Assembly (NCBI RefSeq): GCF_014288055.1
Contig: NZ_JACOPK010000013.1
Span: 1 to 60,986, forward strand
DNA length: 60,986 nt
Direction of reading: 5' to 3'
Origin: Agathobaculum hominis
Lineage (GTDB): Bacteria; Bacillota; Clostridia; Oscillospirales; Butyricicoccaceae
Numbering within the stretch: position 1 is the first letter of the stretch; each line of letters starts with the position of its first letter. The translations under genes were made by a program, and so were the position numbers. The notes beneath the pieces were generated by a model. The model was not told the DNA's origin. It saw nothing but the letters and a program-made list of their open reading frames with translations, and did not search any database. This document shows positions 42,741 to 51,118 of the stretch, in pieces.

Positions 42741-43994
42741 ATGAGTGACTCTTTAAAAGAATTCCAGAGAAAGATTGAAATTCGTCAATTTGCCATTAAT
42801 AACTCGTGGAAAGCGGATACAACTGCGAGTGGGGACAGTGTTTACCGAGATGGTTGTGGGTTAGAAGACAGATTTGCGCTCTTGGATGAAAATATCGTAG
42901 AAGCAGATTCTAGCAAATTCACAAATGGGTATTTCCCAATCTATTCAAACAAGAAACATATCGGCGGATTTGTTGTATTTTGTAAACGAGCAGTGCGAAA
43001 AATAATGAAAATATTCATGGGGTGGTATATATTCCCGATATTGGAGCATGCAAATCACTTTCGAGGAAAAATTGTTAATGCAGTTGCTTTAGAAAGAGAA
43101 TTAATTGTTCAACAACAGCAGAAAATCAACACGCTTTTAGATCAGGTACAAAAGATTACAAATTCTCAAAAAGAGAGCGAAAAATCTGAACGCAAAGCAA
43201 GGGAACATGCTAAGAAGCTAGAAGAACAGATGGTTGTTTTGATGGGAGAAGTCAATACGCTGAGAGCTGAATATGAACGTGATAATTTAGAGATGAGTGA
43301 CGATTTTTATCATGACTTTGAAGAAGCGTTCCGTGGGTCTCGAGAAGACATTAAAACCCGATTGCAAGTTTATGTGCCAATTATTCGAAAGCATCTATCA
43401 GATTGGGGAAAAGGTACCTTTATTGACGTAGGAAGTGGCCGCGGAGAATGGCTGGATGTCTTGAAAGAAAATGGAGCCTCTGATTATATAGGTGTGGATT
43501 TAAATCAGACTCAGAACAAGATTTGTGAAGAGAGAGGTCATCGCACGATTTGCATGGATTGTATACAGTATTTGCGCGAGCGTCCAGAGAAAAGCGTTGA
43601 TTTGGTAACAGGATTTCAAATTATCGAACATCTTCCACTCCCTATATTTGTTCAACTGGTTGAGGAGTGTAAGCGTGTGCTAAAACCGGGTGGAATGCTT
43701 TTGTTTGAAACACAGAATCCATCCAATCTAAGCGTCGGAGCGGATACATTTTACATAGATCCGTCGCATATTCGCCCGCTTGATCCAAGATTAATCGAAT
43801 TTTTGGTAAAATGGTGTGGTTTCGAACAGACGCAAATCATTGACGCTAATACGACAGCAAACTGTATGAACTTTAACGAAGATATGCTTGGCCAGGAAAA
43901 TAAGCAGTTGGTTCATCATATTAATGATATCAGCTGGAAATTATTTGGTCCACAAGATTACGCGATTTTTGCAGTGAAGGGATCTAAAGAGTAA
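42741..43994 (+). CDS. Coiled-coil SAM methyltransferase, possible chain terminator
   Basis: The 417-residue protein has an N-terminal region with a hydrophobic patch, a long coiled coil (about 125-190, e.g. SEKSERKAREHAKKLEEQMV) and a class I methyltransferase domain (about 215-410) with FIDVGSGRGEWLDVLKENGA, GVDLNQTQN and VTGFQIIEHLP. Its place right after wzt and its layout recall WbdD, where a coiled coil acts as a ruler and methylation caps the polymer. No kinase domain is seen, unlike WbdD. Start follows GGAG. The cap role is inferred from context. Confidence 0.8.
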   Translation: MSDSLKEFQRKIEIRQFAINNSWKADTTASGDSVYRDGCGLEDRFALLDENIVEADSSKFTNGYFPIYSNKKHIGGFVVFCKRAVRKIMKIFMGWYIFPILEHANHFRGKIVNAVALERELIVQQQQKINTLLDQVQKITNSQKESEKSERKAREHAKKLEEQMVVLMGEVNTLRAEYERDNLEMSDDFYHDFEEAFRGSREDIKTRLQVYVPIIRKHLSDWGKGTFIDVGSGRGEWLDVLKENGASDYIGVDLNQTQNKICEERGHRTICMDCIQYLRERPEKSVDLVTGFQIIEHLPLPIFVQLVEECKRVLKPGGMLLFETQNPSNLSVGADTFYIDPSHIRPLDPRLIEFLVKWCGFEQTQIIDANTTANCMNFNEDMLGQENKQLVHHINDISWKLFGPQDYAIFAVKGSKE

Positions 43995-45034
43995 TGAAGA
44001 AAAAAATTGCTGTGCTTCATGCACAAGTTCCATTTGTACATGGTGGAGCAGAACTGCATGTATATGCTTTAAAGAAACATTTAATAGAAAAAGGGTTTGA
44101 TGCAGAAATTATCCAACTCCCGTATAAATGGTATCCTGCCAACAGTTTGTACAACAGCATGCTCGCATGGAGAATGCTGGATTTATCGGAATCTAATGGA
44201 CAGAAAATCGATTTGGTGATTGGTACTAAGTTTCCATCGTACGGAGCAATCCATGAAAACAAAGTAGCTTGGGTAATTCATCAGTTTCGGCAGGTATATG
44301 ATCTCTACAACACTAATATAGGATATGCGGGTGTTCCGGACGGATCGCATATAAGAGATCATGTTAAAAAATTTGATAAACAAGCTTTGCAGGAAGCAAA
44401 GTCTGTTTATGCAAATTCTAAAAATGTTGCAAATCGTCTAGAACGTTATACTGGAATTGCATCGACACCTTTGTATCATCCCCCTATGTTGGCCGGTCAA
44501 TATAAAAGTGGCGAATATGGCGATTATATTTTGTCGGTCGGTCGCTTGGATCCATTGAAGAGAAATGATTTGCTTCTGCGTGCTATTGCAAAAACAAATG
44601 GAAAAATAAGAGCAAAGATTGCAGGCAAAGGTCCAGAACTAGAGAATTTAAAAAAGTTAGCGGTAACATTGAAGATAGAGTCACAGATTGATTTTTTAGG
44701 CTTTGTTCCAGACGAAGAATTGCCCGATCTGTATGCTAATGCTTTTGGCGTTTATTTTGCTCCAGTGGACGAAGATTATGGATATATTACATTGGAAGCA
44801 TTCTTTTCTCAGAAACCTGTTTTGACGTGTATAGATTCGGGTGGACCGTTAGAATTTGTAAAAGACGCGGAAAACGGATATATTTGCGAGCCAGATGATG
44901 AGCAGCTTGCAGATGCGATGGTAAAACTATATGAAAACCGCAATATGTGTAAAAAATTTGGAGCAAATGGATTAGATGTTGTAAAGGGAATTACATGGGA
45001 TCATGTGATTCAAGAACTTACAAAGACACTATAA
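43994..45034 (+). CDS. GT4 glycosyltransferase 3
   Basis: The 346-residue protein has HGGAELHVYALKKHL (about 16-30), VGRLDPLKRNDLLLRAI (about 184-200) and PVDEDYGYITLEAFFSQKPV (about 255-274), as in GT4. It differs from transferases 1 and 2 in its acceptor half, so it probably makes another linkage. The start overlaps the methyltransferase stop by one base (TAATG). Confidence 0.92.
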   Translation: MKKKIAVLHAQVPFVHGGAELHVYALKKHLIEKGFDAEIIQLPYKWYPANSLYNSMLAWRMLDLSESNGQKIDLVIGTKFPSYGAIHENKVAWVIHQFRQVYDLYNTNIGYAGVPDGSHIRDHVKKFDKQALQEAKSVYANSKNVANRLERYTGIASTPLYHPPMLAGQYKSGEYGDYILSVGRLDPLKRNDLLLRAIAKTNGKIRAKIAGKGPELENLKKLAVTLKIESQIDFLGFVPDEELPDLYANAFGVYFAPVDEDYGYITLEAFFSQKPVLTCIDSGGPLEFVKDAENGYICEPDDEQLADAMVKLYENRNMCKKFGANGLDVVKGITWDHVIQELTKTL

Positions 45035-45044
45035 GGAGAATAAG

Positions 45045-46358
45045 ATGAAAATTGGATATTGCTCTCCTTTCAATCCGATAAAGTCAGGAATTTCGGATTT
45101 TAGTGAAGAACTTGTGCCGGTGCTGACAACGGAAGCGGAGGTTGTAGTTTTTTCTCCAACTGTTCTGGAAAATAAAATTATTGAGGAATGTTGCGAAGTA
45201 CATCCGTTGAAGGATCTGGATAATTATGAACTCCGAAAAAGTCTTGATATTATCGTTTACCATGTAGGCAATAGCTTTTCATGTCATGGAGAGATTGTAG
45301 ACTATATGCAGAAATATTCTGGCATTTTAGAACTGCATGATGTTGGACTCCATCATTTTGTTGCAGAAAAAATATCTAAAAAGCAAGATTGGTCTTCATA
45401 TGTGGAATTGGTAGAGTATTCTCATGGAATGAAAGGACGCAAAATTGCAGAAGAGTTTCTTGCCGGTAAAATATCTGCGCCATGGGATACATATTCTTCG
45501 GAAATGACTATGACAAGACCATTCATTGAATGTGCACGCGGAATAATCGTGCATTCTGAATTCGCGAAACAGATGGTTCTTGGAATATGTGATAAAAATC
45601 CAATTACAAGCATTATGCTTCATACGGAAAGAATAACGGAAGATGCGGAAAAGTTTAAGAGATCTTGCAGAGAAAAACTAGGACTGTCGAAGAATGAACT
45701 GATTATAGGATCATTTGGCTTCGCAACGCATCAAAAAAGAATAATTCAAATTTTGGATGCTTTAAAGAAAATCAAGAAAGATGGAAATAGCTCATTTCGT
45801 TACTTAATCGTTGGTGAGGCACAGGAAGAGTTGAAAATCAAGAAAAAAATTCAGGAAAGAAATCTGGATGACAATGTTATTGTCACTGGTTTTACAGAAT
45901 TAGAAGAATTCAAAGCCTATATGGGCGCCTGTGATTTTTGCTTGAATTTGCGATATCCAACACAGGGAGAAAGTTCTGCAAGCCTGCATCGTATGCTCGG
46001 GATGGGTAAACCTATAATTGTTACGGATATTGGAACATTTTCTGACTATCCAGATGAAATTGTGAAGAAAGTTTCCTATGGCGAGCAAGAAGTTGAGGAA
46101 ATCTATCAGGCAATCAGAGAATTGAGTCGTGATAAGAGACAATTGAAGCAGCGTACTCAAGCGGCTTTGAAGTACGCAGAAGAAAACTGTGATATTGAGA
46201 AAAATGCGAAGACTTACGTCAAATTCTTTGAGGAAGTATGCAACGGAACCTGGTTGCCAGATGAGGAGGATGTACTAATCAGTCATCTTTGTGAATTGGG
46301 ACTTACAGATGATGACTATACAACTGAATTGTGGGAACAAATACATATTTCGGTTTGA
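45045..46358 (+). CDS. GT4-like glycosyltransferase 4
   Basis: The 437-residue protein carries SGISDFSEELVPVL (about 14-27), a GT-B Rossmann half with GSFGFATHQKRIIQILDAL, and NLRYPTQGESSASLHRMLGM (about 304-323), the donor-binding EX7E-type region seen in WbaZ/WcaL-like transferases. A C-terminal extension of about 30 acidic residues has no motif. It follows transferase 3 with ten bases between. Confidence 0.88.
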   Translation: MKIGYCSPFNPIKSGISDFSEELVPVLTTEAEVVVFSPTVLENKIIEECCEVHPLKDLDNYELRKSLDIIVYHVGNSFSCHGEIVDYMQKYSGILELHDVGLHHFVAEKISKKQDWSSYVELVEYSHGMKGRKIAEEFLAGKISAPWDTYSSEMTMTRPFIECARGIIVHSEFAKQMVLGICDKNPITSIMLHTERITEDAEKFKRSCREKLGLSKNELIIGSFGFATHQKRIIQILDALKKIKKDGNSSFRYLIVGEAQEELKIKKKIQERNLDDNVIVTGFTELEEFKAYMGACDFCLNLRYPTQGESSASLHRMLGMGKPIIVTDIGTFSDYPDEIVKKVSYGEQEVEEIYQAIRELSRDKRQLKQRTQAALKYAEENCDIEKNAKTYVKFFEEVCNGTWLPDEEDVLISHLCELGLTDDDYTTELWEQIHISV

Positions 46359-46391
46359 TGTGATGGCAACAGAAAGAGAGGAAATGAATAG

Positions 46392-48368
46392 GTGAATGTA
46401 AATCTTTCCAAAGGAAAAATCACCTGGAAACGTATTAATCTAATTTTCTTGATAATAGTAGCGTTTTTTCTGTTATCACGAGCAGGATTAGGCCAAGTGT
46501 GGTATGCAGAGATTGATAGTAATATGCTCCCGACTATTTCAATGCAATATCATGGTTCTATACTTATGGATGAATCGGATTTAAAAATAGCACAAAGAGA
46601 TTATCCAGAATTATATAAGGGCATTAACACATATGATGATCTTCGATCAGTCAAATTATTGCAGACGAATAGCGGGAAATGGATGTCATATTACTTCCCA
46701 ATCTATCCGTTGTTTTGCATGCCATTAAAACTGTTTTTTCAATTGATTAGCGTTGACCAGAGCAGGTGTTTTCTAATAACGAACGCATTATTGGTTTTAG
46801 TGGCGCTTTGGATGGTCCTCTATAGGATGAATGTATCTGCCAAAAGGCGACTGGCCGCAGCGTGTTTACTAATAATATCACCAATTGTTTATTACATTAA
46901 CTATATAAATTATGAAACTTTTGTTTTCTCTATGCTAACCATAGCTCTTGTTTATTATATTAATCATAATAAGTGTAGGAGCGCTTTTTTTCTTTCCTTA
47001 GCAGGAATGGCCAATTCAACAGTCATGGTGGTTGGCATTGTGATGATTGCAGAATATTGCATCAATATTTTGAGAACAAATAGGCATAAATGGTGCAAAC
47101 AAACAATAAAGGCATGTATCAAAGAAACAATTTTATATGGTATTTGTTTTACTCCATCATTAGTACCGTTCGTTGCGCAGTTTGCATATAGGGGAGAAAG
47201 CACCTATGGAGAGTGGATAACATTAAAAGAATTTATAGGAGCTCGGTTCTTAACCTATCTATTCGATCCGACGGTTGGGTTCTTTTCCTTTGCACCGATC
47301 GTATTATTGCTGTTTTTGATTCTGATAATAGTTGCATGCTGCAGAAAGCATCGCCATTCGATTGTTTGGTTATGCTTTTTTACCGGCTCGGTTGGAGCAT
47401 TTTCTTTGATGTTTCATATTAATTGTGGAATGATTTATTGTGCGCGATATATTGTATGGGTATATCCAATAGTTCCGTTGTATATATGCAAGGAAGGCCT
47501 TAACGAGATTTCAACGAGCAAAGGACGTGTAGGCTTTACAGCGATAGCAGGGTTATCTGTATGTATAATCATGATGATAAATCAATATGGATGGAATGTG
47601 CTGGACCCTCATGATTTTAATTATATTACAAAACAAATTTTGAATTATGCTCCGCAATTATACAATCCATATAGCGCGACGTTTTACTGTAGAACTCTTC
47701 ATATTGACGGAGCTTATGATATAAATGATCCGGCATATTATCTTGATTCTAAAACTGGAAATATACGAAAAATAATTTTCAGAGCTGATGCAGATAGCAT
47801 GCATGCTGTGAAGAAATTAGCTTATGGCGATCAAGATAGCATGGATTTCTTCGATAAAAAGGTGGAAAGTATTCCGTTGGATGGGAAATTTCATTATATC
47901 AGTTTACCGAGAATGAGTAGGTATCAGCTTACACCGGCTCCTAAAAGTTTGGCAAGTGAAGAAATGATTTATTTTGCAGGAGAGAACCGGAACGCAGACT
48001 TGTATGTTTCGCAAGGACTTTCGTCTGCAGAAGAAAACTTTGCTTGGACAGATGGCAGTGTTATGAGAATGACGTTTATGATTTCGGACTATAAACAGCA
48101 TGCAAAATATAAAATGATACTGCATTGCCTTGGTACTTTTAATGGAAAACAGAATGTTGAGATAACTCAAAAAACAGTGGATTGCATAACAAAAGATACG
48201 ATTTGTGGAGAGACACAAATAGAGTTCGACGTTATTCCGGATGAAAATGGATATGTGGAATTAACATTCACATTCCCAGACGCAATATCGCCTAAAGAAT
48301 TAGGAGAGTCTGATGATACTCGACAATTGGCAATTCAATTGCAGTATGGGGAAATTTACAAACAATGA
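46392..48368 (+). CDS. Polytopic GT-C-like membrane glycosyltransferase
   Basis: The 658-residue protein has about ten transmembrane helices in residues 10-400 and a C-terminal extracytoplasmic domain (about 410-658). The first outside loop begins VWYAEIDSNMLPTI, with the acidic pair expected in GT-C enzymes that use polyprenyl-phosphate sugars. Together with the UbiA, HAD and GtrA genes that follow, it is the likely transferase that uses a lipid-linked pentofuranose outside the membrane. GTG start, preceded by GAGAGGAAA. The substrate is inferred. Confidence 0.75.
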   Translation: MNVNLSKGKITWKRINLIFLIIVAFFLLSRAGLGQVWYAEIDSNMLPTISMQYHGSILMDESDLKIAQRDYPELYKGINTYDDLRSVKLLQTNSGKWMSYYFPIYPLFCMPLKLFFQLISVDQSRCFLITNALLVLVALWMVLYRMNVSAKRRLAAACLLIISPIVYYINYINYETFVFSMLTIALVYYINHNKCRSAFFLSLAGMANSTVMVVGIVMIAEYCINILRTNRHKWCKQTIKACIKETILYGICFTPSLVPFVAQFAYRGESTYGEWITLKEFIGARFLTYLFDPTVGFFSFAPIVLLLFLILIIVACCRKHRHSIVWLCFFTGSVGAFSLMFHINCGMIYCARYIVWVYPIVPLYICKEGLNEISTSKGRVGFTAIAGLSVCIIMMINQYGWNVLDPHDFNYITKQILNYAPQLYNPYSATFYCRTLHIDGAYDINDPAYYLDSKTGNIRKIIFRADADSMHAVKKLAYGDQDSMDFFDKKVESIPLDGKFHYISLPRMSRYQLTPAPKSLASEEMIYFAGENRNADLYVSQGLSSAEENFAWTDGSVMRMTFMISDYKQHAKYKMILHCLGTFNGKQNVEITQKTVDCITKDTICGETQIEFDVIPDENGYVELTFTFPDAISPKELGESDDTRQLAIQLQYGEIYKQ

Positions 48369-48390
48369 ACTGCGGAGATAATGAAGTAAA

Positions 48391-49290
48391 ATGACAAAAG
48401 ATGTTCATATGATGGGAGTACGCAATGTACTTCGACTCATGCGTCCAAAACACTATATTAAGAACCTCCTAATATTTATAGCTCTTGTTTTTTCGAAAAA
48501 TCTGTTGAATATTTCTTTGCTTGCTAAGACTTTGCTTGGATTTTGTGCATTTTCTTTATTGGCATCGGTTATCTATATTTTTAATGATATTCATGATGTA
48601 GAAGCAGATCGACAGCATGAGGTAAAAAGGAAACGACCGATTGCAGCAGGGGAAATAAGTATACGAAAGGCATATTTAACTGCGACAATATTGTTGATTA
48701 TTGCAATGGTTTGCAATTTTGTTTGCGGTGGTGGAAGACAAGCTACTATCATTATGATATTATATTTTGCGACCAATCTAGGATATAGCCTTGGATTAAA
48801 ACATATCCCTTTTTTAGATATAGTACTTTTGGTTGCTGGATTTATATTCCGTGTTATATATGGAGCGGTCTTAATTAATATAACACTTTCATCATGGGTG
48901 TATTTGACAGTGATTTCTTTATCGTTCTATCTTGGATTGGGAAAGCGAAGAAATGAGATAAAGAAAATTAATGGTACAGGAAAGACTCGAAAGGTATTAA
49001 CATTTTATACTTACGAATTTCTAGACAAATTTATGTACTTGTGCCTAACATTAGCTGTAGCATTTTATGCATTATGGAGCGCTGATAAAGAGGTTATTTC
49101 TAATTATGGTACTGATAAATTGGTCTGGACAGTACCGGTTGTGATTGTTTTACTTATGAAGTATAGTGCTGATATTGAATCAAACTCTTATGGTGATCCG
49201 GTAGATGTCATCACTCATGACAAGGTGCTAATGGCATTGAGCGGAATGTTTGGCATAATGCTGTTATCATTAATTTATTTTTCTGCGTAA
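48391..49290 (+). CDS. UbiA-family prenyltransferase, DPPR synthase-like
   Basis: The 299-residue integral membrane protein has LMRPKHYIKNLLIFIALVFS near the start and the prenyl-diphosphate or phosphate site NDIHDVEADRQH (about 66-77). The second motif is SFYLGLGKRRNEI (about 178-190). It is close to decaprenyl-phosphate phosphoribosyltransferase (Rv3806c type), which makes polyprenyl-phospho-5-phosphoribose from PRPP, rather than to quinone-pathway UbiA. The gene order with a phosphatase and a GtrA protein supports that. Confidence 0.85.
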   Translation: MTKDVHMMGVRNVLRLMRPKHYIKNLLIFIALVFSKNLLNISLLAKTLLGFCAFSLLASVIYIFNDIHDVEADRQHEVKRKRPIAAGEISIRKAYLTATILLIIAMVCNFVCGGGRQATIIMILYFATNLGYSLGLKHIPFLDIVLLVAGFIFRVIYGAVLINITLSSWVYLTVISLSFYLGLGKRRNEIKKINGTGKTRKVLTFYTYEFLDKFMYLCLTLAVAFYALWSADKEVISNYGTDKLVWTVPVVIVLLMKYSADIESNSYGDPVDVITHDKVLMALSGMFGIMLLSLIYFSA

Positions 49291-49301
49291 GGGATTAAGA
49301 A

Positions 49302-49859
49302 ATGAACGTATATGATTTTGATAAGACAATCTACGGAGGGGATAGCACAATCGACTTTTGGAAGTTTTGTATGATAAGATATCCAAGGTGTAGACGATAT
49401 ATATTACATGCTGTTTTATACTATCTAAAATTCCATTTAAAGCTTTGCAGTAGAGAAAAGTTCAAGAGAGAATTCTATCAATTTGTTAGAGAAATACCCA
49501 ATGTCGCGGAAAGTGTAAAAGAATTCTGGAATATTCATATCACGCATATATGTCAGTGGTATCGAGATGTGAGCAAAGATACAGATTTGATAATATCTGC
49601 ATCTCCGGACTTTCTGATTCTTCCTATCTGTAAGCGTCTTAATGTGCGAGGAATTGCTTCGGAGGTGAATCCTCTAACTGGGGAATTGCTTGGATCAAAC
49701 TGCCGAGGAGAAGAAAAAGTGAAACGGTTTAATGAGGTTTATCCTAATGAGACGATAGATGACTTTTACTCGGACTCCTTGTCGGATCTTCCGCTGGCTC
49801 GTATGGCTCATAAAGCATATTTAGTCAAAAATCAAAAAGTCTGCTCATGGCCGCGTTGA
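49302..49859 (+). CDS. HAD-IB phosphatase
   Basis: The 185-residue protein has the HAD motifs VYDFDKTIYGGDST (Asp nucleophile near residue 5), ISASPDFL (motif II) and DDFYSDSLSDLP (motif IV, about 152-163). In the lipid-linked ribose pathway a phosphatase removes the 5-phosphate of polyprenyl-phosphoribosyl-5-phosphate; this gene is placed for that. Substrate is inferred from the neighbours. Confidence 0.85.
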   Translation: MNVYDFDKTIYGGDSTIDFWKFCMIRYPRCRRYILHAVLYYLKFHLKLCSREKFKREFYQFVREIPNVAESVKEFWNIHITHICQWYRDVSKDTDLIISASPDFLILPICKRLNVRGIASEVNPLTGELLGSNCRGEEKVKRFNEVYPNETIDDFYSDSLSDLPLARMAHKAYLVKNQKVCSWPR

Positions 49860-49877
49860 ATGAACGAGGAGAACAAA

Positions 49878-50324
49878 ATGGATATATGGGATCGCATAAT
49901 GCAATTGCCTATTTTGCGAATATTTGAACCGCTGTATGCACGTAATAAGGAAATTTTGTTATATCTATTCTTTGGCGGAATTACAGTGATTTTAAGCGTT
50001 TCAATATATGCATTCCAGACGCAGTGCATGAAGGTAAATGAACTAATTGCGAATGCTATTGCTTGGATTATATGTGTCATTTTTCAGTTTTTTACTAATA
50101 GGATTTGGGTATTTCAAAGCACAGCATCTTCCGGTAAGAGTTGTTTTCGTCAAATGATTGAATTTACCGGAGGCCGTCTGATAACTTTGATTTTGGAGGA
50201 AATCATTTTAGCTGTGTTCATTACGTGGCTTTCGTGGAATAGTTTAGCAGTTAAGTTGGCTGCTCAAATAATCGTGATAGTATTGAATTATATCATCAGT
50301 AAATTGGTTGTATTTCATGAATAG
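49878..50324 (+). CDS. GtrA-family membrane protein
   Basis: The 148-residue protein has four transmembrane helices and the GtrA pattern: LLYLFFGGITVILSVSIYAF (about 28-47), NAIAWIICVIFQFFTNRIWV (about 59-78). GtrA proteins take part in moving polyprenyl-phosphate sugars across the membrane. ATG 49878 is favoured by GAGGAGAAC; an ATG 18 bases earlier has no site. It is the last gene of the polysaccharide operon. Confidence 0.88.
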   Translation: MDIWDRIMQLPILRIFEPLYARNKEILLYLFFGGITVILSVSIYAFQTQCMKVNELIANAIAWIICVIFQFFTNRIWVFQSTASSGKSCFRQMIEFTGGRLITLILEEIILAVFITWLSWNSLAVKLAAQIIVIVLNYIISKLVVFHE

Positions 50325-50455
50325 TCTATTGAAATGCTTATCGAAATGCTCGAGAATGTTGAATGAACGCCACGAAATTAAAAATTAGTCGTTCTGGAAT
50401 GGGAGAACGTATCAAAATGAGTTATACCTCAAAGTATCTATAAAGGAGACATCGT

Positions 50456-50611
50456 GTTAACAAGTTCGGCATTCACTCTGATATCGGCAAGAACGAGAAG
50501 ATCATCGCAGAATATATCCGCAATCAGCTGATGGAAGACGAAATGTACGACCAGATGACGATGACGGAGTATATGGACCCGTTTACGGGTAGCAAGAATA
50601 AGAAGGCATAA
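50456..50611 (+). pseudogene. Transposase C-terminal remnant, IS200/IS605-like
   Basis: The frame encodes KFGIHSDIGKNEKIIAEYIR, then MTEYMDPFTGSKNKKA and TAA. The pattern (IxxYIRxQxxED...DPFTG) resembles the end of IS200/IS605 Y1 transposases as I remember them. No earlier part of the gene is present. Hairpins typical for IS200/IS605 ends follow. Confidence 0.5.
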
Positions 50612-50613
50612 AA

Positions 50614-50735
50614 ACAGGCCGCTTTAGCGGCGGCCTGTAAAGGTAATGCGGTGTCAAATTGTTCAATGCCCCTTTAGGGGTTCAGCCTGTAATGACCCTT
50701 ATAGGGTCTGTGCATACCACCACTTCAGTGGTGGT
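50614..50735 (+). repeat. Series of four hairpins after the transposase remnant
   Basis: ACAGGCCGC/GCGGCCTGT (50614-50638), CCCC-TTTA-GGGG (50669-50680), GACCCT/AGGGTC (50694-50708) and ACCACCACT/AGTGGTGGT (50716-50735). The last is near-perfect. Such subterminal hairpins guide single-strand transposition in IS200/IS605; the first may also be the transposase terminator. Confidence 0.6.
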
Positions 50736-51118
50736 TATGATTATGGCAAGCTACTCCGGCGAGGTGGCAGAAACGCTGCGATTTATGCAGGTTTGGGACG
50801 CTGCGGCGTTCCTGCACATTCTGAACTATCTGTGTAAGAGCTACCGCAACTTCTGGCTGACGGAACGAGATTTCAAAAGCTCCATCACCTGGTCGTCAGT
50901 CAGTTCTTCCGAGCAGATAAGAAAACTTTCCAGCATTCCAATACGAGTGCAAAGACGATGCACACGCGTGCTTGTGGGTCAGTTCTGGTATCTGACGTTG
51001 AAGGATTTTCTCTCGGTGCTGATAGTAGCGCGGCTTTTGATCCGCTTTGGCTTTTACGCTGTGGAGATAGTTTTGGTTGGGTCATGGCATCATGATTTTG
51101 CTTGGAATATAAGCTGCT
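50736..51118. other. Intergenic stretch with degenerate coding-like sequence
   Basis: A plus-strand frame begins MASYSGEVAETLRFMQ but loses coding character near 50900. I cannot assign it; it may be IS debris. Confidence 0.35.
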
